Origin: CAWELS01 sp964468205
GTDB lineage: Bacteria > Acidobacteriota > Terriglobia > Bryobacterales > Bryobacteraceae
Reading direction: 5' to 3'
Length of the DNA: 64,000 nucleotides
Assembly (NCBI GenBank): GCA_964468205.1
Contig: CAYXVG010000007.1
Span: 101,192 to 165,191 of the forward strand
Shown: in pieces, positions 52,395 to 61,037 of the stretch
Layout of the letters: every line of letters begins with the position of its first letter
Numbering within the stretch: position 1 is the first letter of the stretch
Notes under the pieces: generated by a model
What the model saw: only the letters and a program-made list of their open reading frames with translations
Database searches by the model: none
What the model was told of the DNA's origin: nothing
Program-made: the position numbers and the translations under genes

Positions 52395-54919
52395 CAGCTT
52401 CGCTAACCCTCTTCCGCAGACTCGTCTTGCGCGCCGTCTTCGCGGATCTCGCGCGAACCGCGTTGACAATCTTCGCGGTCGCGCTGGGGGTGGCAGTGGT
52501 GATCGCCATCGAACTCGCTGGGGTGGCGGCGGCGGGCAGTTTCCGCTCTTCGGTCGAAAGCCTTACGGGGTCCCGCGATCTCGAGATCACGGCCATCGGC
52601 GGCCTCGATGAACAGGAACTCGGCAAGCTGGCGCGCCTGCCCTACCCCGCGGCGTTCGAACCCCGGATTGACGATTTCGCCGTGGTCGAGAAAACGGGCG
52701 CCATTGTTCCTCTGGCCGGCAGGGACTTAATCGGCCAACGGCTGGAGTTGCATCGCGCCCGGCCAGAGGCAACTGCGTTCTTCGAATGGCTGCGGGATCC
52801 TCGCTCGGTGTGGACCGGCGCCGCCCTCGGCTATTCGGCGGGCGACCGAATACGCCTGACGATCAATGACCGCTCGGGCGAGTACGAGGTGCGGGGCGTA
52901 CTGCCCGGCTCGGCGGGAACCGAACGGCTGATCGTAATGGATATCGGCGCAGCTCAGCGCGCGCTCGGCCGGCAGGGCCGGGTGGATCGCATCGACGTCG
53001 CCGTAAATCGGCTGGCCAGCGCCGAGGAGTGGATCGGCCGCCTGTGCGAAGTCCTGCCCGCCGACGCAGTGATCCGCCGGCAGGGAGCGCGCACGGTGGA
53101 AAACGAGAAGATGCTCGCCGCTTTCCGTTGGAACCTGCGTGTGCTCAGCTACATCGCGCTGGTGGTGGGAGCGTTTCTAATCTACAACACGATTGCAATC
53201 TCCGTCGTGCGAAGGCGGCCGGAGATCGGTGTGCTCCGTGCCTTGGGAGCGACCCGCGGACAGGTGATTGGAGCGTTCCTCGCCGAAGCCGCTTTCTTCG
53301 GTCTCGCCGGCGGAGCGGCCGGCGTAGTTCTGGGACGCTTACTGGCCGAGGGCGCGGTTGGCACGCTCTCCTCCACTGTGGAATCGCTCTACGTGAGCAG
53401 TGCACCCGCCGCTATCGCTCTAACTCCCGCCATATCCGCCTTGGGCCTCTTAATCGGCATCAGCGTTGCCCTTGTATCCGCTCTCGCACCGGCGTTCGAG
53501 GCCGCCCGCGTAGCTCCTGTGGAGGCGATGGCGCGGGGGCGGCGAGACTATGAGTCGCGCGTTCATACCCGCCGCAACCTGTGGATTGCCGCCGGTGTTG
53601 TCACGGCGGCCACCGCCGCTTCCGCGGCCCCGCCCGTGGCGAACAAGCCCATCTTCGGCTACGCCGCTGCACTGCTCTTTATAGCCGCGGGAGCGCTTGT
53701 CATACCCGCCGCTATCACGTCTCTCTCCCGGATGTGGCAGCCGGCGCTCAAACGATACCTGGGAGTGGAAGCGCTGTTGGCCTCCCGCAGTCTTGCATCT
53801 TCGCTCGCCCGCACATCCGTGCTTGTCGGGGCGCTTGCCACCGCCGTCGCCATGATGGGTAGCGTGGGCATCATGGTCGGCAGCTTTCGCGAGACGGTTT
53901 CGCTCTGGCTTGAGAGCCAACTCAAGGCCGACTTCTATGTACGTCCAGTGGGCAGTGACGCGGCCGACCGGAATCCGACCCTTTCACCGGAGCTTGCGGG
54001 CGTCCTAGAAAGCGTGGCGGGGGTCGCCGCCGTCGACCGGTTCCGCCTCTATGACATCAGCTACAAGGGCCGGCCCGCGCTCCTCGGAGCCGGCCAGAGC
54101 GAGCACGTTCTCAACTACGGCCGCACCAGCTTTCTGCCCGGGCAGAACCGCACCGCCATTCTGAAAGAACTCCCCCGAGGCGACAACGTCATCGTCAGCG
54201 AGCCGTTTGCGAACAAACACGGGATCAAGCCCGGGCAGCGGATCACTTTGCCGTTGGGAGGTGAAGAGCGCGGCTTCGAGGTACTCGGCGTCTACCGCGA
54301 TTTCTCCAACGAGCGAGGTTACATCATCATGGACCGCGCTACCTTGCTCAAGTATCTGCCAGATGAGGCTCCTTCAAGCCTCGCTGTCTTCCTCAAGCCG
54401 GGCGTCGATATCGAAGCGGCGCTGCAACGCCTGGACGAAGCCGCGGCCGGGCATCAAGTGGTTATCTTCACGAACCGTTCCCTGCGGGCCGAGGCGATGG
54501 GCATCTTTGACCGCACCTTCGCGGTCACCTACGCATTGGAGGCCGTCGCCGTGGCAGTCGCGGTGATGGGCATCGCCGGCGCCCTGCTCGCTCTGGTAAT
54601 CGACCGCCGCCGGGAGATCGCCATGCTGCGATTCCTCGGAGCCGCAGCCGGACAGGTCCGCCGCCTAATATTCTTCGAAGCAGGACTCCTCGGCTTGCTG
54701 GCCAACTTGATCGGACTCGCACTCGGCTTCGTGCTCTCTCTGGTGCTCATCTTTGTCATCAACAAGCAGTCTTTCGGCTGGACCATCGAGTTCCACCTCC
54801 CCGTCGCCCTGCTCCTCGGGGGCCTTACTGCGGTGTACGCAGCCACCCTCGCCGCCGCCCTATACCCGGCCCGCGTCGCTACCAGCCTCAATCCGATCGA
54901 GGTGATTCACGAAGAATGA
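52391..54919 (+). CDS. FtsX-type ABC transporter permease with two FtsX domains (AttFG-like)
   Basis: This 842-residue protein starts at a TTG overlapping the stop of the ATPase gene. Hydrophobic segments are near residue 25, three around 260-400, one or two around 405-450, one at about 485, and three at about 715-830, giving two FtsX/MacB units. Long periplasmic loops lie at residues about 50-250 and 500-700. Such permeases move lipids or lipoproteins by mechanical coupling rather than by a pore. The C-terminal PIEVIHEE ending is usual for the AttF/AttG type. The AttH gene follows with an ATGA overlap. Confidence 0.9.
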   Translation: MTASLTLFRRLVLRAVFADLARTALTIFAVALGVAVVIAIELAGVAAAGSFRSSVESLTGSRDLEITAIGGLDEQELGKLARLPYPAAFEPRIDDFAVVEKTGAIVPLAGRDLIGQRLELHRARPEATAFFEWLRDPRSVWTGAALGYSAGDRIRLTINDRSGEYEVRGVLPGSAGTERLIVMDIGAAQRALGRQGRVDRIDVAVNRLASAEEWIGRLCEVLPADAVIRRQGARTVENEKMLAAFRWNLRVLSYIALVVGAFLIYNTIAISVVRRRPEIGVLRALGATRGQVIGAFLAEAAFFGLAGGAAGVVLGRLLAEGAVGTLSSTVESLYVSSAPAAIALTPAISALGLLIGISVALVSALAPAFEAARVAPVEAMARGRRDYESRVHTRRNLWIAAGVVTAATAASAAPPVANKPIFGYAAALLFIAAGALVIPAAITSLSRMWQPALKRYLGVEALLASRSLASSLARTSVLVGALATAVAMMGSVGIMVGSFRETVSLWLESQLKADFYVRPVGSDAADRNPTLSPELAGVLESVAGVAAVDRFRLYDISYKGRPALLGAGQSEHVLNYGRTSFLPGQNRTAILKELPRGDNVIVSEPFANKHGIKPGQRITLPLGGEERGFEVLGVYRDFSNERGYIIMDRATLLKYLPDEAPSSLAVFLKPGVDIEAALQRLDEAAAGHQVVIFTNRSLRAEAMGIFDRTFAVTYALEAVAVAVAVMGIAGALLALVIDRRREIAMLRFLGAAAGQVRRLIFFEAGLLGLLANLIGLALGFVLSLVLIFVINKQSFGWTIEFHLPVALLLGGLTAVYAATLAAALYPARVATSLNPIEVIHEE

Positions 54920-55986
54920 GAGTTCCGCCGCTGTTCCTGTTGCTTCTGGCCACGGCCCTTTTCGCGGCCGACTACCGGGTCGCGCTGCCGGGATACGAAT
55001 ACGAATTCCCCCGCGACCACTTCAACCATCCCCAGTTCCAAACCGAGTGGTGGTACTACACCGGCAACCTCTTCACACCCCAAGGACGGCGATTCGGCTT
55101 CGAGCTCACTTTCTTCCGGCAAGCCACCGGCCGCTCGGGTGACACCTCGGTCTGGAGCCTCGACGACATATACCTTGCTCACCTCGCCCTGAGCGATCTC
55201 GAGAACAGCGAGTTTCAACACAGCGAACGTCTAAACCGCGCCGGGCCGGGGCTCGCCGGCGCCGACTTTGCAGAGCGCCTCATCTGGAATGGCAACTGGA
55301 GCGTCAAGTGGCAGGGGAGCCGGCAGTCACTGGAAGCTGTCACCGAACGCTTCACACTTCGGCTCACGCTTGATCCGCTCAAGCCTCCAGTCATACACGG
55401 CGAAAACGGCGTTAGTCAGAAAGCTGCCGGGAAAGGCCGCGCGTCACACTACATTTCTTTCTCCCGGCTGCGCGCTTCGGGCACGATCCTCCTCGACGGC
55501 GAGACATTCGCGCTCGACGGTCTGTCCTGGATGGATCACGAGTTCTTCACTAACTCGATGTCGCCCGAACAGGTTGGCTGGGACTGGTTCAGCGTCCAGC
55601 TTGACGACGGCTCCGACCTGATGTTCTACCGGCTGCGGCTAAAGAATGGTTCCGTCGAGCCCTACTCCCATGGAACGTTCGTCGCCGCGGATGGCGCCAC
55701 CCGCTCCTTGAAATCAAGCGAGTTCGAGTTGCTTCCCGGCCGCAAGTGGAAAAACTACCCAGTCGAATGGTCCATCCGCGTGCCCTCGCTAGACCTGAGT
55801 CTCGAGGCTGTCCCACTTATGGACGCACAGGAACTCACAAGTAATAACGACGTCTCTCCCACCTACTGGGAAGGCGCGATGGACTTCACCGGCAGCCATG
55901 CCGGCGCGCCGGTCGGGGGCTACGGCTATCTCGAGATGACCGGCTACGCCGCACCCTTTACTTTAGGGCAAAAAGACGAGCCCTAG
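54916..55986 (+). CDS. AttH-like lipocalin protein
   Basis: The 356-residue protein has a signal peptide (to LFAAD) and a tandem lipocalin-like fold: [21 protein letters not shown] at residues 35-55 is the hallmark of AttH and carotenoid 1,2-hydratase-like proteins, and [20 protein letters not shown] is the second. It probably binds a hydrophobic ligand outside the inner membrane and receives it from the upstream transporter. The start overlaps the permease stop by four bases. Confidence 0.88.
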   Translation: MRVPPLFLLLLATALFAADYRVALPGYEYEFPRDHFNHPQFQTEWWYYTGNLFTPQGRRFGFELTFFRQATGRSGDTSVWSLDDIYLAHLALSDLENSEFQHSERLNRAGPGLAGADFAERLIWNGNWSVKWQGSRQSLEAVTERFTLRLTLDPLKPPVIHGENGVSQKAAGKGRASHYISFSRLRASGTILLDGETFALDGLSWMDHEFFTNSMSPEQVGWDWFSVQLDDGSDLMFYRLRLKNGSVEPYSHGTFVAADGATRSLKSSEFELLPGRKWKNYPVEWSIRVPSLDLSLEAVPLMDAQELTSNNDVSPTYWEGAMDFTGSHAGAPVGGYGYLEMTGYAAPFTLGQKDEP

Positions 55987-56023
55987 CCCGTATCTGCGAC
56001 TTAGAAAAGAGAGGTGGAATCAC

Positions 56024-56350
56024 ATGCTCGTTGTCACCGCGAATCAGATTCAAGGAAGAAACGTTACCAAGTACCTCGGACTGGTCACTGGCGAAGCCAT
56101 CCTGGGGGCCAACATATTCAAGGATATCTTCGCAAGCATTCGTGATATCGTTGGAGGCCGCTCCGCCGCCTACGAAGGGGAACTGCGCAAGGCCAAGAAC
56201 CTCGCCCTGAACGAGATGATAGAACAGGCCCGGCAGATGGGCGGCAACGCCATTATCGCCGTCGATCTCGATTACGAGAACATCTCGAGCGGAGGCGGCA
56301 CCAACATGCTGATGGTCTCCGCCAGCGGCACCGCGGTCGTACTTGAGTAG
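56024..56350 (+). CDS. YbjQ (UPF0145) family protein
   Basis: The 108-residue protein matches the YbjQ fold: [21 protein letters not shown] start ([18 protein letters not shown]), a basic-acidic helix of [17 protein letters not shown] and the [15 protein letters not shown] strand. It forms a pentameric ring in structures of homologues and has no known activity. GAGAGGTGG precedes the ATG. It converges on the kinase gene. Confidence 0.88.
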   Translation: MLVVTANQIQGRNVTKYLGLVTGEAILGANIFKDIFASIRDIVGGRSAAYEGELRKAKNLALNEMIEQARQMGGNAIIAVDLDYENISSGGGTNMLMVSASGTAVVLE

Positions 56351-56366
56351 ACGAGGCGTCCAATCG

Positions 56367-58601
56367 TCATTCGCCGGGCGTCTCCCCGCGGTTTTCCGTG
56401 GGCGGAAAGTAGGTCGCACGCAATGCCCGGAATCCGGCATGTTCCCGGAGACCGCGCCAGACTGGGTCAGCAAATGCGAGTGTCGGAGGATAGCCGGCCT
56501 CCAGCGCGAAATCCAGACTCTCGAGGGCCCGCTCTGTTCGCCCGCTGAAGACCTGAACCACGGCCGCGGTGTAGAGATAATTTCGGTCCTCCGGGTCAGT
56601 GGCCCGCAGCTCCGCCAGTATTTCCTCCGCCGCCGCGAAGTCCTTGCTCTTCGCGTAATAGAGCGCGAGCCTCCGCATTACCGCCCGATCGGACGGGTCG
56701 GCGGCGAGACGATCCTGCGCGAGTTCAATGGCTCGCACCAGCGTTCGCGCCGCTTCGTCATGCATCCCTGCCAACTGGTATGCCCAACCGAGATTTCCGG
56801 TGAGGACTTCTGATTCTGGACGAACCGACAGAGCCTTCTCGAATGCCATCACGGCAAGCTGATACCGTCCAGTCAGGAAATATAGCGCGCCGACATTACT
56901 ATATGTCTCCGGCGCCGGCATCAAGCAAAGCGAACGCTCTAAGAACGAGATAGCCTCTTCAAAACGGCCGGTTTGTAAGCAGATCGCACCGAGATTATTC
57001 AGGGGAGCGGCGGCTTCAGGATTCGCGGCAACCGCCTGGAGGTATGCGGATTCCGCTTCGTCGAGCCGCCGCAACGAATAGTAAGTGGTAGCGAGGGCAT
57101 CGTGGTTTCGCCAGTCCGCGGGATTGGCTTCCACAGCTTTTCTGCCCCAACGGACCGCCTCGATTGGGGCGCCTTGCAGCAAATTCGCTTGTGTCAGCAG
57201 GCGATACGCCCGATCTGGCCCTCCATGCTCCGCCGCCACTCGTTCCAGCAGGTCGGCTGCGTCCCGCGGCCGGCCCCGCGCGAGGAGCACCTCCGCCGCC
57301 GCAATCTGGCTACTTGGCGCTCGCGCGTCGACCGAAAGAGCGGACTCGGCGGCCTGCGCCGCGCGGTCAATCCACTCCCGCTGTTTCGTTCTTCGGTAAA
57401 GAAGAAGACTGGCCGTGGCAATATCGGCATGGGCCACGGAGAGATCTGGAGCCTGATCCACAGCGGACTCCAAGTGGGCGATTGCCGAACTGAGGTCGGA
57501 GTCGGACTCCCAATTCGATAGCAATTCCTTGCCCCTCTGATAGACCAGCAGCGCGGACGCCCGGCTATCCTGAGCGGCCGCTGCCGGAGCCGCCGATGTG
57601 AGCAAGGACGCCAGGTTCCATTCCGCGTTGCCGAAACTCGTCCACAATAGAACTACGGTTAGCAGTGCCGCTAGCGCCACCAGCGACCAGGTTGCGGCGG
57701 TCAGCCATCGGGGCCGCCCGAGTGTCGCGCGCCGGACTGGTCTGGCGGAAGATGCGACACTCTCCGCGGAAATGCTCCGCAGCTCGTCGATGACCTCCGC
57801 AATCTCCGGATACCGCTCCTCCGGGCGGAAGCGCAGGCAACGGCGAAGAAGCTGCAGAAACGGTTCGGGCGCTCCCGATTCCGCGAGTTTCTTCTCATTC
57901 AAAGCCAACTCGCCGCCGGATGGGTTATTCGTTGTGTCACCCGCCAGCGGCGGCTCCCCGGTCAACATCGTATGGAGAACGGCCCCGAAGGAGAATATGT
58001 CGGTCCGCTGATCGACGGGAAGGCCGCGGCATTGCTCCGGTGACATATAGCAGGGAGTTCCAGGACGCTGATCAATCCCCGACACGAGAGTTTGCTCCTC
58101 GCCCAGCGCCTTCGCCAACCCGAAATCTGCGACGTAGAGTTGGCCCTCACGGTCGATCAGAATGTTCTGAGGTTTCAGGTCCCTGTGGATCACTCCGGCG
58201 GCATGAGCCGCCTGAAGACCGGAACAGATCTGTACGCTATAGTTCACGCTTTGGACCCAACTCAGACGGCCCGCTCGGCGTATCACCTCCCGCAGGTTCG
58301 GGGCGTCCACATAGGCCATCGAGATTAGCTTGGCGCCATGCAACTCTCCAAAGTCGTAGACTCGGAGCACATTTGGATGCGAGATGTTGCTGGCCAATTG
58401 AACCTCGCGCTTGAACAGCGTGACCGCCTGTTCATCGGCGGCGAGCGCCGGGTGCAGTAGCTTCACCGCAACCGTCCGGTCGAGCAGGAGATCGTGCGCC
58501 TTATACACGGTCCCCATCCCGCCCTTACCGATGCACTTCTCGAGGCGAAAACGTTCCTGTTCCGGCTGCCCCTGAGGGGCCATCGCGGTTCCGGGTCCCA
58601 T
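56367..58601 (-). CDS. Ser/Thr protein kinase with extracytoplasmic TPR domain
   Basis: The 744-residue protein has a PknB-type kinase domain at about residues 18-275. It shows the Gly-rich loop IGKGGMGTVYKA, catalytic Lys in VAVKLLHP, HRDLKPQN, DFG and GTPCYMSPEQ. A transmembrane segment near residues 300-320 is followed by a large TPR array (about residues 350-735) on the other side of the membrane. Kinase-TM-TPR fusions are frequent in Acidobacteriota and may sense protein partners. All catalytic residues are kept. The start lies 336 bases from the divergent hydrolase gene. Confidence 0.93.
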   Translation of the reverse strand: MGPGTAMAPQGQPEQERFRLEKCIGKGGMGTVYKAHDLLLDRTVAVKLLHPALAADEQAVTLFKREVQLASNISHPNVLRVYDFGELHGAKLISMAYVDAPNLREVIRRAGRLSWVQSVNYSVQICSGLQAAHAAGVIHRDLKPQNILIDREGQLYVADFGLAKALGEEQTLVSGIDQRPGTPCYMSPEQCRGLPVDQRTDIFSFGAVLHTMLTGEPPLAGDTTNNPSGGELALNEKKLAESGAPEPFLQLLRRCLRFRPEERYPEIAEVIDELRSISAESVASSARPVRRATLGRPRWLTAATWSLVALAALLTVVLLWTSFGNAEWNLASLLTSAAPAAAAQDSRASALLVYQRGKELLSNWESDSDLSSAIAHLESAVDQAPDLSVAHADIATASLLLYRRTKQREWIDRAAQAAESALSVDARAPSSQIAAAEVLLARGRPRDAADLLERVAAEHGGPDRAYRLLTQANLLQGAPIEAVRWGRKAVEANPADWRNHDALATTYYSLRRLDEAESAYLQAVAANPEAAAPLNNLGAICLQTGRFEEAISFLERSLCLMPAPETYSNVGALYFLTGRYQLAVMAFEKALSVRPESEVLTGNLGWAYQLAGMHDEAARTLVRAIELAQDRLAADPSDRAVMRRLALYYAKSKDFAAAEEILAELRATDPEDRNYLYTAAVVQVFSGRTERALESLDFALEAGYPPTLAFADPVWRGLREHAGFRALRATYFPPTENRGETPGE

Positions 58602-58937
58602 TTCCTAAACCGGCGGCCGCCACAGACCACGTCATCTTTGCTGACACGGATCGTGGGACGGCGCTCCAATAGTGTTGTGGATTCCAGCGCGTGATTCTCT
58701 CACTTCACTCGCGCGCAGTTACGAAGAAAAAGCGAAAATAGATTCAAAACGGCCGAATTGCCGTCGATGAGGGTTTCAGGAGGTCGAGCTAATGCTTCCT
58801 GAAATATTGATCATCATTGACTCTTTTATGCGATTCTGCTGTTGCTGGTAGCACCCGTCGCTGACGGTTCGCTACACTGATCCCTAGGCGCTCGCCAGGG
58901 CTTCCCCCTTGACATACTCACCCCGAAATTCGAGAGA
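58602..58937. other. divergent intergenic region (336 bp) with a hairpin and a small ORF
   Basis: This A+T-richer region separates the kinase gene from the hydrolase gene. TTTCAGGA (58774-58781) pairs with TCCTGAAA (58797-58804) and would enclose the ribosome-binding site and ATG of the short ORF at 58792. TTGACA at 58910 lies very close to the hydrolase start and has no matching -10. Confidence 0.4.
58792..58851 (+). CDS. possible 19-residue leader peptide rich in cysteine
   Basis: ATG at 58792 has AGGAGG eight bases upstream. The peptide MLPEILIIIDSFMRFCCCW ends at a TAG at 58849-58851, 86 bases before the hydrolase gene. A hairpin overlaps the start site. The three cysteines would suit a translation-attenuation leader, but no terminator/antiterminator pair was recognised and the ORF may be accidental. 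Confidence 0.3.
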   Translation: MLPEILIIIDSFMRFCCCW

Positions 58938-59822
58938 ATGACGGGAGTGTTTCGATTCGTTTTACTGGGTACCCTCTGCTGTCTCACTCTGTTGAGCGGT
59001 GAAGAGAATCCCGAACATTTGACATCCGATCCAGGCCTGGAACGTCAACTTGACCGGCTCGTTGAGCAACTTAACCTCAAAACCACAGCCGCCGCCCACA
59101 AGCTTGCTATATCGCTGGTGGACGTTACCGACGAGGAGCGTCCCCACTATGCCGGCATGAACGACCGGGACATGATGTACGCCGCGTCGCTGCCCAAGAT
59201 CGCCATTCTGCTCGCTGGCTTCGAGAAGATCCGCCAAGGTACGCTCGCCTACACGCCGTCGGTCCGCGAAATGTTCACCCGCATGACCCGCTTCTCCTCG
59301 AACACCGATGCCTCGCGGGCAGTGCGGATGATCGGCTTTCAATCCATCGCCAGTACGCTCACCAGCCCCAAGTATCGTTTCTACGATCCGCAGCAGAATG
59401 GCGGCCTCTGGCTGGGCAAAGCCTACGGTGGTCCCAGCGACCGATGGCGCCGCGATCCACTGCACAATCTCTCCCATGGCGCCACCACGCTCCAAACCGC
59501 CCGATTCTTCACCATGCTCGCCCAAGGGCGGCTGGTGGATGCCGCGGCAAGCCGCGAAATGAAGGAGATCCTCTCAAAGCCTGGCATCCCGCACAAGTTC
59601 GTTAAGGGCCTCTCCGGAATGCCTGATGTCCGCATTTACCGCAAGTCCGGCACCTGGCGTAACTGGCATGCCGACGCGGCGCTCATCGAGCACGGACAGA
59701 TTCGCTATGTCGCAGCGGCCCTGGTGGAGGACGCCAATGGCGGGAAGATTCTCGAAGAGCTGATTCGGGGGTTGGACGCGATAATCTGCGGGTCAGTCGC
59801 CAGGGGCCGTTCCGCGGATTAG
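58938..59822 (+). CDS. secreted class A beta-lactamase-fold serine hydrolase
   Basis: The 294-residue protein has a signal peptide of about 20 residues. The active-site set of the serine beta-lactamase/PBP superfamily is present: S84-L-P-K87 in YAASLPKIAI, S120-S121-N122 in RFSSNTDAS and K236-S237-G238 in YRKSGTWRNWHAD. The usual omega-loop Glu could not be assigned, so antibiotic hydrolysis is not implied; a peptidase or esterase on peptidoglycan is possible. Its last 30 bases overlap the convergent paralogue at 59793. Confidence 0.8.
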   Translation: MTGVFRFVLLGTLCCLTLLSGEENPEHLTSDPGLERQLDRLVEQLNLKTTAAAHKLAISLVDVTDEERPHYAGMNDRDMMYAASLPKIAILLAGFEKIRQGTLAYTPSVREMFTRMTRFSSNTDASRAVRMIGFQSIASTLTSPKYRFYDPQQNGGLWLGKAYGGPSDRWRRDPLHNLSHGATTLQTARFFTMLAQGRLVDAAASREMKEILSKPGIPHKFVKGLSGMPDVRIYRKSGTWRNWHADAALIEHGQIRYVAAALVEDANGGKILEELIRGLDAIICGSVARGRSAD

Positions 59823-61037
59823 CTTCTCCACTTCGGTCGCGATGCGCTGGTGCTCCACCGCCGAGTTCACGCGAAGAATGTTCGACATCAGAGCCACCAG
59901 GTACACCCGCTCTCCGCTCTCCACCACTGCCACCGAATTCATGAGGTTCGTTTTGTTGCCGGCGTAAGGCTTGCACGTGAATCCCTCCTCCTCGATGCAT
60001 TGATAGAAGGAGCCGGACTTGAAGAATACGCCCGCTTCCGCCAGAATGGGCGCCGACGCGTAGCGATAGCGCGACCGGGAGAAATAGATCAGCTTCTTCA
60101 TTTCAAGGCTCGTCCACTCGTCCACCAGGCGGCCCTGTTCCATCCGGAGCAACCAGCGCATCAGTTCCCGCGGCGTTCCGTAGCTCCGCGTTCCCTGAAA
60201 GTACCGGCGGGCGCCGCTGGTAAACGTGGTCCCCAGACGCAGTTTACCTGTGTCGAGACCGGCCTGCCGTATCGGTTCTTCGAGCGCCTCCAACGCGATA
60301 TCCCCAAGCTCCCGCCGCGAAGTCCCGGTCAGAAAAGCCTTCTCCTCCTCCGGTAAGACCGGATAGCGCGAACCGAATTTCCGTAACAGAACCGTCTCTT
60401 TCCACACGTAGGAACCAGCCGCATTCGAGCTCCTGCTCAACATATGGTCCAGCCATTCCCAGAGGTTGAACTTGTCCCCTGCCTCGATCCGGCGGCGCAC
60501 CACAATAGAGTCTCCAGGCTCGTAGTACGGCACGGTCTTCCCATCCCGGTAGACGAGGCTGTCGGCCGCGCGAACCGTCTCCCGGAGGAAACGCTCCCGC
60601 TCTTGCGTGGATCGGTAGACTTTCGCCGCCTCCGCAAGCATTCCCACGCCAATCAACAGCTTCCCCACGCTCCCCGGAAGCTGCGAAAGATCTTCGCGCA
60701 CGCCCGCATACCGCGGACTCTCCGGGTCCGTGATATCGAGCAGAGCGATCCCGTAGCTCTCGCTTTTCCCGCCCAGGATCTTCTCGAGACCCGCCTGCAA
60801 CGCGGGGTCCTTCGGTGTTCCAGGCGGAACGTCCAGGTCGGGATGAGAGAGCAGGCGAAGCCGGATGCGCTTCTCGCTCCACTGGCCGCCTGGGGGGATC
60901 CCGGCAACGCCCGTCACCTTCCCCTCCACCGCCAGCCGGTAACCAATAAGGCGCCGGATTCCAGTCCGCTTGTACCCGTCCAGCGGGTATCCGGCTAACC
61001 AGCTCACCGAAAGCAGGACGGCCAGCGCCACTCTCAT
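59793..61037 (-). CDS. secreted serine hydrolase, beta-lactamase-fold paralogue
   Basis: The 414-residue protein has a signal peptide and an N-terminal extension of about 90 residues absent from the neighbour. The active-site motifs are S123-V-G-K126 in LPGSVGKLLIG, S203-S204-N205 in LSRSSNAAGS and K340-S341-G342 in FFKSGSFYQ. The segments EDLSQLPGSVGKL and QGRLVDEWTSLEMKKL match the neighbour's layout, so the two are paralogues in opposite orientation. The ATG overlaps the dikinase stop by four bases (ATGA), showing an operon. Confidence 0.8.
   Translation of the reverse strand: MRVALAVLLSVSWLAGYPLDGYKRTGIRRLIGYRLAVEGKVTGVAGIPPGGQWSEKRIRLRLLSHPDLDVPPGTPKDPALQAGLEKILGGKSESYGIALLDITDPESPRYAGVREDLSQLPGSVGKLLIGVGMLAEAAKVYRSTQERERFLRETVRAADSLVYRDGKTVPYYEPGDSIVVRRRIEAGDKFNLWEWLDHMLSRSSNAAGSYVWKETVLLRKFGSRYPVLPEEEKAFLTGTSRRELGDIALEALEEPIRQAGLDTGKLRLGTTFTSGARRYFQGTRSYGTPRELMRWLLRMEQGRLVDEWTSLEMKKLIYFSRSRYRYASAPILAEAGVFFKSGSFYQCIEEEGFTCKPYAGNKTNLMNSVAVVESGERVYLVALMSNILRVNSAVEHQRIATEVEKLIRGTAPGD

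Noticed and set aside
58910..58937. TTGACA box just before the hydrolase start as a promoter
   Set aside because: No -10 box at 16-18 bases and the start codon would lie inside the promoter.
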